Shown: positions 22,563 through 34,085, numbered from the stretch's first letter. The stretch: DNA of 64,000 bases from Antedon mediterranea (GCF_964355755.1 NC_092672.1:24736501-24800500); one strand, 5' to 3'. Program-made: numbers and translations. The notes: generated from the letters alone by a model not told the origin.

Positions 22563-23229
22563 TCATCATGCGCTTTTTGTAGGTGACTATACTTTTAAAC
22601 TTTAACTTTAGAGGCCTAACTGTAATAAATCAAACCAAAATGAATAACGATGCAAGCGAAAACACACAAAATTATATATTTACAACATTTCCTTTTTCAT
22701 GTAACACGATGAAATCAAACAAACTGATTTGTTTAAGTCTTTTTACTAACTTTTGTAATTACTAGGGAATCACGTTATGAAATTAGACATTATACAGCAA
22801 CGTTTCGATGTTATACTTAGATCACTTATCCTACTTTTTTTATGTGAGATTATACAGTCATAAATATCTGACGTTTTATTATTAACTAAGTACAACAAAA
22901 TGTTATTTATAAATCAAATTAAATGAGATTTAATGTGTATTTTGTGATATTGAACATAAAATCATGCTTTCCTTTTTCTTATATTAAGATTGAATTATAA
23001 ATAATGACACAAGATAATGAAATGTTTTCATTTTTGTACCGGTCGGAAAATGTGCTCCAACGATTATATTTAGGACTGAAAGGAATGCAAGTTATATACA
23101 GTACTGTCATTAGATTAATTTAAGGATATGCACTTCTATAAGTTATAATGAAGAAGAGTGTGTGTTAAGTGTACTTTACAAATAAATATTAACTTTTAAT
23201 TATGTTTTTCTTCATTTATCGTTGTTGTT
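22563..23229 (+). repeat. 677-bp dispersed repeat, copy 2
   Basis: Plus-strand partner of minus-strand 9410-10086, with only scattered single-base differences. It starts TCATCATGCGCTTTTTG and ends TTTATCGTTGTTGTT, then a T-rich tract not shared with copy 1. Identical end points in both copies argue for a defined element. The two lie 12.5 kb apart as an inverted pair. Confidence 0.8.
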
Positions 23230-24010
23230 TTTTTTCTTTCTCTCTTTTGTGGCGCAAACACCACTTTTATTCACATTCATATTATCTCATATTACATAAA
23301 ATCGTATTATTTAACTTGTAAATGTCGTTACAGTTCATAAGTAACATTTTTACATATATGAATTCTGTATTACTCCTTTTTTCATTAATTTTCTTATATT
23401 TTGTTATACACTTGACAGGATCATCATTATCATCTATCCCGTTTTAAAATAGTTCACACATTTTCATTTGTTTGTTTTCATTTTACAACCCGGATTATAC
23501 AATATATTTATATACATGATAAAAAAAAAAAAATAACAATACCTTTAGTCTTATAATAGTGCCACCTATAATGGTTTGACATTTTTTCAAAATATTATAG
23601 TGCCCTCTATAGTTTAGACATAATTTTATAAAACCTCCAGGAATATTTAATTTTTCCAAATTGATAATTTTAGGTTCACATGAATTGACTGCTTTATAAT
23701 TATCAGCGAAAGACGCTGCATGGATCCATATCAGTTTGTATATTGCGTTAATGAGGACGATTTTTTATTTGTTATTTTTTAAATCCTTTTGGCTCATCTG
23801 ACAAAGCTAAGTCCTATGCAGATCTTCATTTTTTAAATTTCCTCTCGGCATTTAATACCATCGACTCTCTTATGTATTAATAGATAAGCTTTGTTTTGCC
23901 CATGCCTCACCTCCATCTATCCAATCTGGAGCAGTTGTATCTTTGATGGTGATTTTACTGAAATGAGTATTTTAAGAATGTTGTTTATAACAGAGGCAAA
24001 ATGTTTTTGA
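23230..24010. other. T-rich non-coding stretch
   Basis: Starts with a long T/C tract and includes a poly-A run at about 23521. No gene is recognised. A short block AAGAATGTTGTTTATAAC with AGAGGCAAAA near 23970 recurs at about 24096 as part of the LINE relic that follows. Confidence 0.4.
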
Positions 24011-24014
24011 AAAA

Positions 24015-24120
24015 AAATGAGACCGTCGATATCTAGCTTTGAATGAAGCAATTGTTGTGGAATATTTAATTTCAATTGGTAGGTTATTCCATATTTAAGA
24101 ATGTTGTTTTTAACAGAGGC
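24015..24120 (-). pseudogene. Tiny relic of a LINE RT C-terminus
   Basis: On the minus strand the frame reads IWNNLPIEIKYSTTIASFKA, the WN-x-LP...SFK signature at the C-terminus of CR1/Jockey-type RTs. A direct repeat (TTTTGCCTCTGTTA with AACAACATTC) flanks it. Everything else is lost. Confidence 0.5.
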
Positions 24121-24229
24121 AAAAACATTCCACAATATCAGTGTTCAGTGGCATGGTACAAGTTTACACCATGAGGCAAATGTATTTCTAATGTTATATT
24201 AAAATGATACACTTGACGTTAATGCTATT

Positions 24230-25203
24230 AGGCCTGTCAATTTAAATCATCAGTGGAGGCTGTAAATTGCGGAGTGCCTCAAGGGTCGGTTTTAGGACCA
24301 CTACTATTTTTAATTTATGTAAATGATCTTTCTAGATCAAGTGACACTCTGAAAGTCATATCCTTTGCTGATGATACTACGATTTTGTTTTCTCATTCTG
24401 ATATCAATGTCTTATATAACACCGTCAACACTGAACTAGATAAAATGACTGACTGGTTCATCTCAAATAAGCTTATTGTTAATGTACAGAAAACTAATTA
24501 CATTTTATTTCGTACTCAACAAAGACAAATTGATTTCTCTAATCTTAATATTTACATTAACAATAATATTATTGAACGTAAACCCGAAGTACTATTCCTC
24601 GGAGTTTATCTACATGAATACTTGAGATGGACCAGTCATCAAGCGTATGTATCTAAAAAGATATCTAAAGTAATTGGCATCCTTTGTAAATTAAGACACT
24701 TTTTTCCACAACATATCTTACTCTTGTTATATAACACCCTTATACAACCTCATCTTCTTTATTGCAACATTATTTGGGCAGCCGACTACCCATCAAATTT
24801 AGAAAAACTTAATAAACAAATTAAACGTGCTGCCCGTATTATTACTTTCTCTCACTATCTCGCCCCTTCCCAACCTTTACTTAAAAAACTCAATATTCTT
24901 AGTCTACATGATCTATTTACAACACAAATTGCTTCCTTTATTTTTCAATTCTTTAATACCAAACTCCCTGTGACAATGTCTAATCTATTAAGTCATCATA
25001 CAAAATCACACAAGTACTATTTACGTATCGACAATAAATTTCAGCATCTTGATGTACCTCCTTTTAGACTGAAAATTTCCGAATATTTTGTTTCTGTTTC
25101 AGGACCGCGAATCTGGAATGATTTTGATGATAAACTGAAGCATTTTAAATCTCTTTATACTTTTCGTAAAAATTTAAAAAAATATCTTATTTCTTTATAC
25201 TAA
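24230..25203 (+). pseudogene. 5'-truncated LINE, RT from the primer-grip region to the C-terminus
   Basis: Coding sequence starts at about 24230 after an in-frame TAG. It reads VNCGVPQGSVLGPLLFLIYV, ISFADDTTIL (catalytic FADD at about 24364-24375), WFISNKLIVNVQKTNYILF, VLFLGVYLHEYLRWTSHQAY, LYNTLIQPHLLYCNIIWAA and SVSGPRIWNDF with FRKNLKKYL at the end, stopping at 25201-25203. There is no internal stop or frameshift over 316 codons, so insertion was recent. The N-terminal endonuclease and first RT blocks are missing, so it is not autonomous. Jockey/CR1 superfamily; the exact clade is not decided. Confidence 0.92.
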
Positions 25204-25472
25204 TTTTAATATTATGATTGTAGTACACTGAAAGTATTTTTATTTCATCGTTTTTGTTTTTATTTATTATTTTATGTAGTAAATTGTATTAGTTTAAATG
25301 TATGTGTATTGTTTCTGGGGTCTTTCTCGAGACAAGAAACTTGTTTTCTTCTAGAGAAGACCCCAAATGATGGCTTATTACTATGTTTTCACTTATGTAC
25401 ACACCTATAATTATATTATTGTATAATGCCATTGTTTAATTAATAAATGTTTTTTGAACTTGAACTTTGAAC
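25204..25472 (+). mobile_element. 3' UTR of the LINE at 24230, with hairpin and TTGAAC tail
   Basis: GGGGTCTTTCTC and GAGAAGACCCC at 25317-25364 form a strong imperfect stem. The UTR ends TTTTTTGAACTTGAACTTTG near 25470, a short TTGAAC repeat tail in place of poly-A. Such a 3' hairpin may be the RT recognition element, by analogy with other LINEs. Confidence 0.65.
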
Positions 25473-25739
25473 AATTTGGCTGATATGCAAGAGCTTATGG
25501 TCAGTGTGATAAAACTGGGTAGATTCAGAAATACAAGATATTCGATATAATACTCGTAACGAAGAGTTCAAGTATGTTTACATGACCATTGCGTGATGGT
25601 ATATCATTAACATCTTTAGGCCTATACAGGATTACACTATCAGGTAAACGAAAAAATACTTGACCTTGTCGTTACCATGACCATTACGTGATGGTAAATC
25701 ATTAACCTGAGTTAAAAATATATCTTGTAAAGTCTAAGA

Positions 25740-26435
25740 GAAAGTCCCCTCAAGAAAACCTTTAGCACGGGGATGTTAAACTCGCCGATTAAATGAATTC
25801 GGTTGTACGTGGGTCTAAAAGCATTAAGAGTTGAAGTAAGTTTATGGTGAAGTCGTCTTTATTACCATCAGAACAAATGCTTTTTTTTGGTAAGAAGTTG
25901 GTCTTAGTTCATTATCAATATATCGTCGTTGGGTTCAAGATCATGTCTTCTGATTAATAAGAAAGACGACTTAACCAGCACTACTTTTGGACCGAGTAAA
26001 CGGTCTTGCCTTTATAAGAAATAACCAATTTGAGGTATTTCAGTGTCAGATATAGAATCATTGAACCACGTGTCAGAGTCGTGTTTTGAGACGACTGGAT
26101 TACTTTCAAGTCTCTAAACTTGTTGACTGTCTTACTGCTTCTAGCAATTCAAATGGTGGTTTACATGGTCGCTCTATGCCACACGTTCGTTATCAGAGTC
26201 GGAGGCATATTCACTGTCAACCGATTCTCTATCATTAGTTTTAAAAAAGAAGTCACTGAACAGAGGCAAGGAACATGGGTGTAGTAGGCTATCAGATGTC
26301 AACTGATTTCGCGAGAGCGTAAAACTCATCCTCTAAAAAGTTGGCGAAATTCAGATGGAATCAATAGTTGCAATCGTCGCATTGAATACCGCGTTGATTC
26401 GATCTGACATACTTAGTACAAGAACCGAATGGATC
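25740..26435 (-). pseudogene. Decayed LINE 5' half: PHD finger and endonuclease
   Basis: On the minus strand, from about 26430 the frame reads CTKYVRSNQRGIQCDDC and NYWFHLNF, then FYALAKSVD. This is a PHD finger of the CxxC...QCDxCxxWFHxxC type found N-terminal to the endonuclease in many invertebrate LINEs (first Cys pair partly lost). Lower down, after stops and frameshifts, come DSDTWFNDSISDTEIPQIGY and DFTINLLQLL, matching the TW(L/F)...DxEIxIxGY and domain-end parts of the AP-type endonuclease. It is too broken to produce protein. Confidence 0.6.
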
Positions 26436-26953
26436 CTTAGTGGGCCGAGGTTATATGCTATATCACCACTCAGTGCGAGAATCAAAAGCAAAACAAATTC
26501 AAGATCAGTATATGCTAATGGTTTATTTTAAACTTCGGAATGACAAACGAATAAAGAATCTATGTATAGGCTGGCAAGTCTTGGGAAGCGTGTCATTATT
26601 TGTGTTGATTCCACAGTATCAGTTGACTTTAACAAGTATTCTGCCTTCCCCCTTTTACAAATTACAGATATTAATAGAACTACTAGGGCAGTTCTTTGAT
26701 GTCCCATGTTCGCTGTATGTGGCCTGTACAATACAGACAAATAAATAAATAGATAAACGGTACAGCTTGAAACAAAAACAAAGGGATAAAATTGTAATTT
26801 CAAATACAATGGAGATCACGGTTAAATCAAAACAACTGTACAGTTCTTGTGAGTATATAATTACAAATTACCGATCTCTTGACAATAAGTTAGTGTTATT
26901 TCTTTTGTCGAGAAACTACTAGGCCTATATTTGGAAAATCACAAGAAGGGCAG
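26436..26953. other. Non-coding stretch, nothing certain
   Basis: A 102-codon frame at 26440-26748 has no recognisable domain and ends in an AATAAATAAATAG tract. I treat it as chance or repeat-derived. Confidence 0.35.
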
Positions 26954-27704
26954 TTAGTCAGGTGGCTTAGCAATTTTAACGTTACCGGCCGGACAAAAGT
27001 ACCAAAATTGGCATGGAGTTTCCTTTCGACCTATCTATTGATTTTATCCGTGGAACCCACTTGATCGGTTCCGATTTTCCAAGATGGCTGCCAAAATCCA
27101 AGATGGCCGCCAGAAAAAAGGAAATGCCATATATCTGGATGTAAAACTCGTAAATCAACAAATGGGGTGTCAATTTAATGGTTTCTGGGGTCAATGAAAC
27201 AGATGCTGGTTATGCCATATTGCTCAGACCACCTATTTCCAAGATGGCGGCCAAATTTCAAAATGGCCCCCAAAAAAGGGAAATGTTGTGTATGTCACTG
27301 TAAAAATCGGAAATGAACAAATGAGATATTAATTCAGGGGTTTCTGGGATCACCGAAACAGATGCTGGTCAAGCCATTTTGCTCAGGTCACCCATTTCCT
27401 AAATGGCGGCCAAATTTCCAAATGGCTGCCAAAAAAACCCCAAAATTTTGTGTAGGCATATGTGGGTTAAAAATCAGAAATTAACAAAAATAATGTATGA
27501 AAAAGGTTTACTTGGCTCGACTTGTTAATGGTTATTGAACTTCTATAATAGCTACATAACAGTTTACAGTTAAGTACAGTTGAGTTACCCTATTTGGATG
27601 AACATGTGCACCGGCAAAGAGATGTGCAAGGCAGATTTGCCTTGCTGCATTTGCAGACTGTACAGGCCCTTTTGCAGCCACATTTCACAAATTCTCTGCA
27701 AGCT

Positions 27705-29707
27705 TTAGATGCCTCTGGACCAGACAGGTTCACATGAGTTCCCAACTTTCACCCATGCATAGTCGGTTAGACACGGAATTGTTTGTTGAGATAACATGCA
27801 TGTTGTCCAGATGCCAGCTTGGTATACGGCCCTCCTAGTGTGCTGGAGTAGTGCATTCTGAGTAGGTGGTATCTTGTCAACAGCTTGCCATTTCTGGCTG
27901 AACAGTTCCATCCGAGCACTGTTAACATTCATGGCGTTACTTGTTTTGTCATAAACTACGACAACTAGTCTCTCGATTCTTTGAAATGATTCAGAATGTA
28001 AGTGAAGATGCTCAAACGGATGTGCGGCAAGATAAAGAAAGGCATCCGTAACTTCGTCATAAGCATCCCATGCCTGCCAAAACGATTTCTTCCCTTTACC
28101 TCTAAACGCTGAGGTAGTATTACATCCTGACAGTGAGTGGAAAATTGGCAGGGAACGTGATTTACGTTCACCGAGATGTGCACAAATGGCGTTGATACTG
28201 TAATGAGTGTAGTTCTTTCCAGTTCCAAATGCTATCCAGAGATCAAGATCAGCATTTATCTGAGAGAGGTCATGAAACACACCGATAAGAACAACGACAA
28301 CATATGTATCCACAGTTCGCACCTGGATGGATTTTGCTCCATTTTCCAACCCGTGCTTCACGTGAACCACAATCCTAGTGTCTGCTTCCTCTTGATGACA
28401 GCTGGACATTTTGAACTGCATTCCAACAGGTAACATGCTCTCCAGCTGTGATATATACCGAACACTCAGGAGGGATGCTGCAATCCGCAACTTTTGATGA
28501 AAGCAATTCAAAAAGTTCTTCCTGGTTGATTGGATCACGGAGGAAGTCATTCCAGTTGCCCGGCAGTTTGGTATCACCTGATACTTTTCTACGCACACCT
28601 TTGCCTCGTTTCTCCCTGGTTCCCTCCTTAAGGCTATCTGGTCGGTATTCGTCCCACACAACATCCACTCGCTTTGTGTCACGTAGCTGACGTTTCAGAT
28701 GGGGTATAAAGACGTTGTCAGCATATTCTTGGAATGTTGAGACATCACACCATCCAGAACTTTGCAGTCATATAATACAGGTGCCTCTGTGTGGTTTGAT
28801 TCGATACATTGTAACAGATGACATTTGGCCGGTACCAGACAGATTAAGCTTTCCAAACTCAGACAGGGATGGAGGATACGACTGTACTTCGTGTGCAAAG
28901 AAGTCACTGATGTCACCATCTCTATTTTGTAAGGAAATGTATAACTGGCCGAAGAGTGCCACATTGTTCTCAAGCAACTTTACTTTCTTGCAATCCTTTG
29001 ATTTGACTTTGAGCTTTGTTGAGAGCAAGGGTAGTGAACACACGTTGAGAAGTTCTCTTGAGTTCTTTGAGATCGTACATGTATGGAACGACTACGATCC
29101 ACGAGCACGGTCTTCACATACTCTTGACACTTCTTTGTGCCTGTATCTTCTAGTGTACGGATTGTATCCACTACTACCTCATTCGCGCAGTTACGACTAT
29201 CAAGAGTTACCATCTCAGGGAAGTCATCCAGGAAAGGATTTCCCATCTTGCGTATTGTGTTAGATAGACTATCAACCTGTCGCTGGAAGGTTTTTTGTGC
29301 TACAAGTCCCTGTTCATGGTGTTCAAAGTTAGCTGGGTATTCCGGATCATCGTCATGAATATATTTATTCTCATACTGTATCAAAAGTCTGGCAAGCTCG
29401 GGTCCAGCAGTCATCCAGCGTCTGAAAGCAACTGGATTCTCTGTAAGTCCTACTACACCACCGGATGCATTCACCACTTTATTCTCTTGCTCATGCGCTT
29501 GGTCTATTGGAATCGCAGAGTATCTGTGTAAAAACTTTGCGATTGTGCAGTGATTCCGAGTTTCAAACTCATATTTGATCTCTTGTAATGTGGCAATGCC
29601 TTCATGTCTCTAATGTGTACAGGCAGCCACCGAGAATAGTTCACATGATCTAACGCAAAGAACAATGGCACGAGTGCCTCTAATACAGAAACATATTCAA
29701 GAAACAT
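27705..29707 (-). pseudogene. Frameshifted gene of a widespread invertebrate 'EADT' transposon-linked family
   Basis: Frames in order on the minus strand: EALVPLFFALDHVNYSRWLP and VHIRDM (about 29680), VVGLTENPVAFRRWMTAGPE (about 29450), MGNPFLDDFP, LLENNVALFGQLYISLQNRD and PPSLSEFGKLNL (about 28960-28850), then a 325-codon open part with SSCHQEEADTRIVVHVKHGL, VRTVDTYVVVVLIGVFHDL, LWIAFGTGKNYTHYSINAIC and LPIFHSLSGCNTTSAF. I know this order from many cnidarian, mollusc and echinoderm predicted proteins, usually repetitive, with no firm function. The H-x-EADT and V-D-T-D pattern recalls PIN/FEN-type nuclease acidic motifs. Here the second D of VDTD is Y. At least three frameshifts break the gene. 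Confidence 0.72.
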
Positions 29708-29924
29708 TTATTGACCAAAAATATTATATAACATTAACAATGGTTTGCATATAATATATATAGTCGAGAGACTACAAAAGGCCCGATGGGCCTGTCGCTG
29801 TAGTCCCTCTTTACATTAAACAAATAATAATAAACATACAATAGGAAGTCTAACAAATATGAGAATAATAATCTCATATCATAGTGTGCGATCATGTTCC
29901 AGAACTTGAACGTGGGCCATTTTT

Positions 29925-30600
29925 AAATCTGGAATCTTGGAAATGAGTGACCTGAGCAAAATGGATTGACCAGTAGCTGTTTCAGTGACCTCAGATACCT
30001 CTGAATTGACACCTTATTTGTTCATTTATGATTTTTACAGCCTTATATACAATATTTCCTTTTTCTGGCACCCATTTTGAAATTTGGCCGCCATCTTGAA
30101 ACTGGGTGACCTGAGCAAAATTGGTTGACCAGCATCTATTACAGTGACCTCAGAAACCCCTGAATTGACACCTCATTTGTTCATTTCTGATTTTTACAGT
30201 CTGATATATGACATTTTATTTTTTTAGCGGCCATTTTAAAATTTGGCACCCATCTTGGAATTGGGTGACCTGAGCAAAATGGGTTGACCAGCATCTATTA
30301 CAGTGACCTCAGAAACCCCTGAATTGACACCTCATTTGTTCATTTCTGATTTTTACATTCTGATATATGACATTTGATTTTTTTGGCCGCCATCTTGGAA
30401 ATTGGTGGTCTGAGCAACATGACATGACCAGCTTCTGTTTCAGTGACCCTCAGAAACCCTGACATTGACACCCCATTTGTTGATTTATGAGTCTTACAGC
30501 CAGATATATGGCATTTCCTTTTTTCTGGCGGCCATCTTGGATTTTGGCCGCCATCTTGGAAAATCGGACCCGATCAAGTGGGTTCCACGGATAAAATCAA
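29925..30600 (-). repeat. Tandem modules in the right arm of the 3.7-kb transposon
   Basis: GGTGACCTGAGCAAAATGG or close variants begin modules near 29948, 30099, 30264 and 30405. Each is followed by GACCAGC(A/T)TCT, CAGTGACCTCAGA, GAATTGACACC and CATTTGTTCATTT. GGCCGCCATCTTGG separates them. The left arm (27060-27480) has the same modules inverted. Confidence 0.8.
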
Positions 30601-30841
30601 TAGATAGGCCGAAAGGAAACTCCCAGCCAAATTTGGTACTTTTGTCCGGCCGGTAACGTTAATCCTGAAAATTGTTGCTAAGCCACCTGACTAAGTGCGT
30701 AGGATTGTAATTGATGTCTATACTTGAATTTAAACAGGATGCATGTGTTGTCTTGGTAAAACGCAATCTGCAAAATGTGTCACTTGCATCACAAAGAAGA
30801 TAGCGTTATTCTATCCATAATCCGTACAGGCTACCTACATC

Positions 30842-31157
30842 TTTAAAGATCTATTGTCCCCCAAAAACATGAAAAATGAAGATTAATTAAATCACAATTT
30901 GAATACATTATTTTGTAGTTTTAATAAAGTTAATCACTTCTATAGAAAAAAACGAAAAAAAAAATGTTTTCACTTGTAAAATGACAACATAAATGGTTGA
31001 ATCTAACCAAAAATCCATTGGCTGGCAGCCAATTTTACCATTTTTTGCTTTAGATTACATTTTTTCAGGTAAATACATTTTTTTTTGATCCAATTTTTCG
31101 TAAAAGTGGATAACTATTATGTTACATTAAAATTTTCAGGGGGACAATACATCTTTA
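30842..31157. mobile_element. Short inverted-repeat element (AAGATGTATTGTCCC ends), copy 1
   Basis: The left end TTTAAAGATCTATTGTCCC is matched by GGGACAATACATCTTTA at the right. TA lies at both boundaries, compatible with a Tc1/mariner-type TA duplication. The interior shares AATGAAGATTAATTAAATCA, ATTGGCTGGCAGCCAAT (itself a palindrome) and AAGTGGATAACTAT with copy 2. About 316 bp, no coding capacity. Confidence 0.85.
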
Positions 31158-32226
31158 ATAAGTCGTTTGTTATACACAGTTCATTGTTGCTATATTATTA
31201 TTCATGGAGAGCACTCCCGGATCACTTCATTATTTCTTATAGTATATTTTGAAACAGCTTTCAATAATACAATGTTTATCCAGGTTTTATATGTTTTCTA
31301 TATATTTGGTATTAATGAAAATAATGTATTTGTTATGTATATTGAAAAAAATATATAAAAAGAAATATGATTTATAATATGATTTTAATTATTTGTATAA
31401 TTATAATTTGACACACGCACATACAAAGACTCAGCCAACTGATTGGTAAACTTTTACTTTGATCAGAAGAATTAAGTATTGGATTTGATATAATGATTCT
31501 AATTTTTGTTTATTATAATCACAGACAAAATGAGATTTTAGGCTGTAGTAATAATTCATATAATAATAATAATACCGTAAGCATTAATCTACGCATTGCG
31601 TAGCCTACGCCTTGCGTGTGAAGCCACTTACTACGCCACGTTCATGGCGTTGGATAAACAAGCCTAACGCTGTATCGTTTGTTCCACAGTCCATTGTTTC
31701 TTGATAATTTATTTATTCAGAGCACATCGGAACCCATTTTTTTAATAATATATTTCTAAACAATTTTATATAATACAATTTTTAAAAACCAGATTAAATA
31801 TATTTTTATTTTTGTAATGAACAATTAATCATATATTTAATATGTAGGCCTATACAATCACAATCCAGTATAGGCCTACTTTATACAGGATAAAATATCA
31901 AAAAAAGAAATATATTTGACATAATATTATTATTAATGTTGATATAATTTAACGTACGATCACGCACACACAGAGACGCAGACAACTAAACTTTAAATAA
32001 ATGTTTATTTGATTTGATATTATAATTTTAATATTTGCTACGTCTACTCTGAGACCAATAAGGTCCGTATTAATGACTGGACTATCTCTAGATTTAGTCT
32101 GGACAATATTAAAATCGGCAAAAGATAATAATGAATATGGGCCAATGAGATTGTGGTATGCACTATGCAGTCATTCACAGTAAGAACCTAAAACAACAGT
32201 CACTGATCGTTTTATATTTTAGTACT
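31158..32226. other. AT-rich stretch with a faint internal duplication
   Basis: Segments near 31380-31500 and 31920-32040 share CACACGCACA, AGACTCAGCCAACT/AGACGCAGACAACT and GATTTGATAT in the same order, suggesting an old direct duplication about 550 bp apart. ATCTACGCATTGCGTAGCC at about 31588 is a small palindromic CpG patch. No gene is recognised. Confidence 0.4.
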
Positions 32227-32285
32227 ATTGACTGGTATGTGATATCTACATCTATCATAGATATAGATATCACATACCAGTCAAT
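32227..32285. repeat. Near-perfect 59-bp hairpin
   Basis: ATTGACTGGTATGTGATATC and its exact reverse complement GATATCACATACCAGTCAAT flank a short loop; the stem runs about 22 bp without mismatch and continues weakly inward. It has precursor-microRNA-like geometry but no other support, so a remnant of an inverted-repeat element is equally likely. Confidence 0.75.
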
Positions 32286-32731
32286 AAATCAACTTTAGTC
32301 TACTACAATTGAAAAATATTCCTGTAAACAAGAAAAGCAATTTACAAATATATTAATAAACAACTTCATTTAACAGGTCTGCCTCATTATTTAAGCCCTT
32401 AATTTCACAACTGAACTTGTCATGTCACACAACAAAGCGGCAAGTACGCCACCACTATTTTGGAACGTAAGTGATAACAGTTATCAGACATTCAAACACT
32501 CTCCGTTTATTTAAGTGTTGATATACTATTTGTTAGCAAAGTGTATTTAGAAGTGATAGTGAATTGAAAATTACAGTAGGCCTGTAAAGATGGTCTATGA
32601 TTGTGTAAATGCTATTTTAGGAAACAAATGCAAACTTTATGTCTGTTCTGTTATACTAGTAGGCCTACTTTAACTAAAATCATTGGTAATGTTTGTCTTG
32701 CTAAAAGATGTTGCTGCTAGTAGTTGTACTC

Positions 32732-33055
32732 AAAGATGTATTGTCCCACAAAAACATAAAAAATGAAGATTAATTAAATCAGACTTTGAATAGGTAATTA
32801 TTTTGTAGTTTTAATAAAGTTAATCAATTCCGTAGAAAAAAAAATGTTTTCACTTATAAAATAACATAATAAAATGGTTAAATTCAACCAAAAATCCATT
32901 GGCTGGCAGCCAATTTAACCATTTTTGCTTAGGCCTAAATACATTTTTTTAGATCCAATTTATCCAAAAGTGGATAACTATCATGTGACATTAAATAAGA
33001 TATTGAAAAAAGTTAAAGTTAAAAATTATTTTTCAGGGGGGACAATACATCTTTA
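32732..33055. mobile_element. Short inverted-repeat element (AAGATGTATTGTCCC ends), copy 2
   Basis: AAAGATGTATTGTCCCACA at the left and GGGGGGACAATACATCTTT at the right are inverted. Interior order is as in copy 1, including ATTGGCTGGCAGCCAAT. A 35-bp insertion with AAAGTTAAAGTTAAAAATT lies near the right end. Same orientation as copy 1, 1.9 kb away. Confidence 0.85.
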
Positions 33056-33869
33056 AACGAAATTTCCTAGATTTAATCAATTTAGTAGGCCTACTAACTA
33101 TATGGTCGCAATAAAGTGTATTTTGATTGTATGAGCATTAAGCGATTGATTATTCAAACTTTCGCTTGTCATTTAATTTAATTTAATTGTCATTTAATAT
33201 TTAATTTTAATTGGTTAAAACAACTAAAGGAATGTGCTCACCCCCCACAACTAACGTATGCACTATTTTCTATAAATCGATAACAATAGGCCTATCAGAA
33301 GTAAAATAGGCATACAACTTATTTTTCTAAGCATGCAATTTGGGTATGAAATACACACAATTTTTCAATAAAAAATGTGTAAAAAATAATATAAAAATAT
33401 ATTATAGTTGTTAAGGTTTTTTTTTTAATTGTTGTAATATTGTTTATGGGGCCCTCAAAACGACAACAAAACATAATAATGGCATAAAAATGGCAAGAGG
33501 CATTAATAAAAAGATTAAAATGTAGGCCTATAATAAAACAATGTTAAAAATTGGATTAATTAATATAAGTCATTGCAGTCATTTCCCAGGTACGTACTTC
33601 TCAAGATCCCGGTCATAGAATGTAGAGTCGCCCACCCTTCTTCAGCAGCAGCACACGTGTGTCATGGCATGATGGCTCATCAAAAAAAGTTCTCAAAATG
33701 AAACATGTATTTATATGGGGTGAACATGTTGTTACGTTTGTTACCGGTAATATTTTATGGTAATTAATAATTTATAGAACAGTGAATGTTAGGAAACAAT
33801 GGCGAAATAAATGTAAGGGTACACTCAGCTACTAAACTATAATTATTAAGCCTACCCTAGCTAGGCTAA
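33056..33869. other. Non-coding stretch, nothing recognised
   Basis: AT-rich, with several TAGGCCTA palindromes. A CA-rich GC patch near 33640-33670 has no open frame of note. Confidence 0.4.
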
Positions 33870-34085
33870 ATATACTACTACTACTAGCCTACTAGGCCCT
33901 AGGCCTAGCTAGGCCTGTAGTGTAGGCCTATACTTATGTAGGGTGATGTATTGTAGGCCTAAGGCTATACTACTAACTACTTTGTCTAGGCCTAGGCCTA
34001 AATACTAAATACTACTAACTAGGCCTAGGCCTAAGTGTCTGTCTATAGGTCTACTTATGTAGGCCTAAGGCTATACTAGACAAAA
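33870..34085. repeat. AGGCCTA-rich low-complexity tract
   Basis: CTAGGCCTA and AGGCCTAAGGCT variants recur more than ten times in about 215 bp, mixed with ACTACTA. The same octamer is scattered through the whole window. Its density here suggests local expansion of a simple repeat. Confidence 0.75.

Larger units (their letters stand above)
26954..30694 (-). mobile_element. 3.7-kb DNA transposon with repetitive inverted arms
   Basis: The left end TTAGTCAGGTGGCTTAGCAA (26954) and the right end, its reverse complement up to 30694, are inverted. Further in, both carry TTAACGTTACCGGCCGGAC and then AAAAGTACCAAA, GGATAAAATCAATAG and AGATGGC(G/C)GCC blocks. Each arm contains tandem modules of roughly 125-180 bp (about three left, about five right) with GGTGACCTGAGCAAAATGG and GACACC..ATTTGTT. 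A decayed gene lies between the arms on the minus strand. No flanking duplication is clear, because the palindrome TTAACGTTA sits inside both ends. A related end occurs at 61377. Confidence 0.82.

Noticed and set aside
28715-29263. Plus-strand 182-codon frame as a gene
   Set aside because: It is the antisense shadow of the EADT-family coding sequence on the minus strand.
26977-30663. TAACGTTA as an 8-bp target duplication of an element with CCGGCCGG ends
   Set aside because: TAACGTTA is its own reverse complement and the inverted similarity continues outside it (TTAGTCAGGTGGCTTAGC), so it lies within the terminal repeats.
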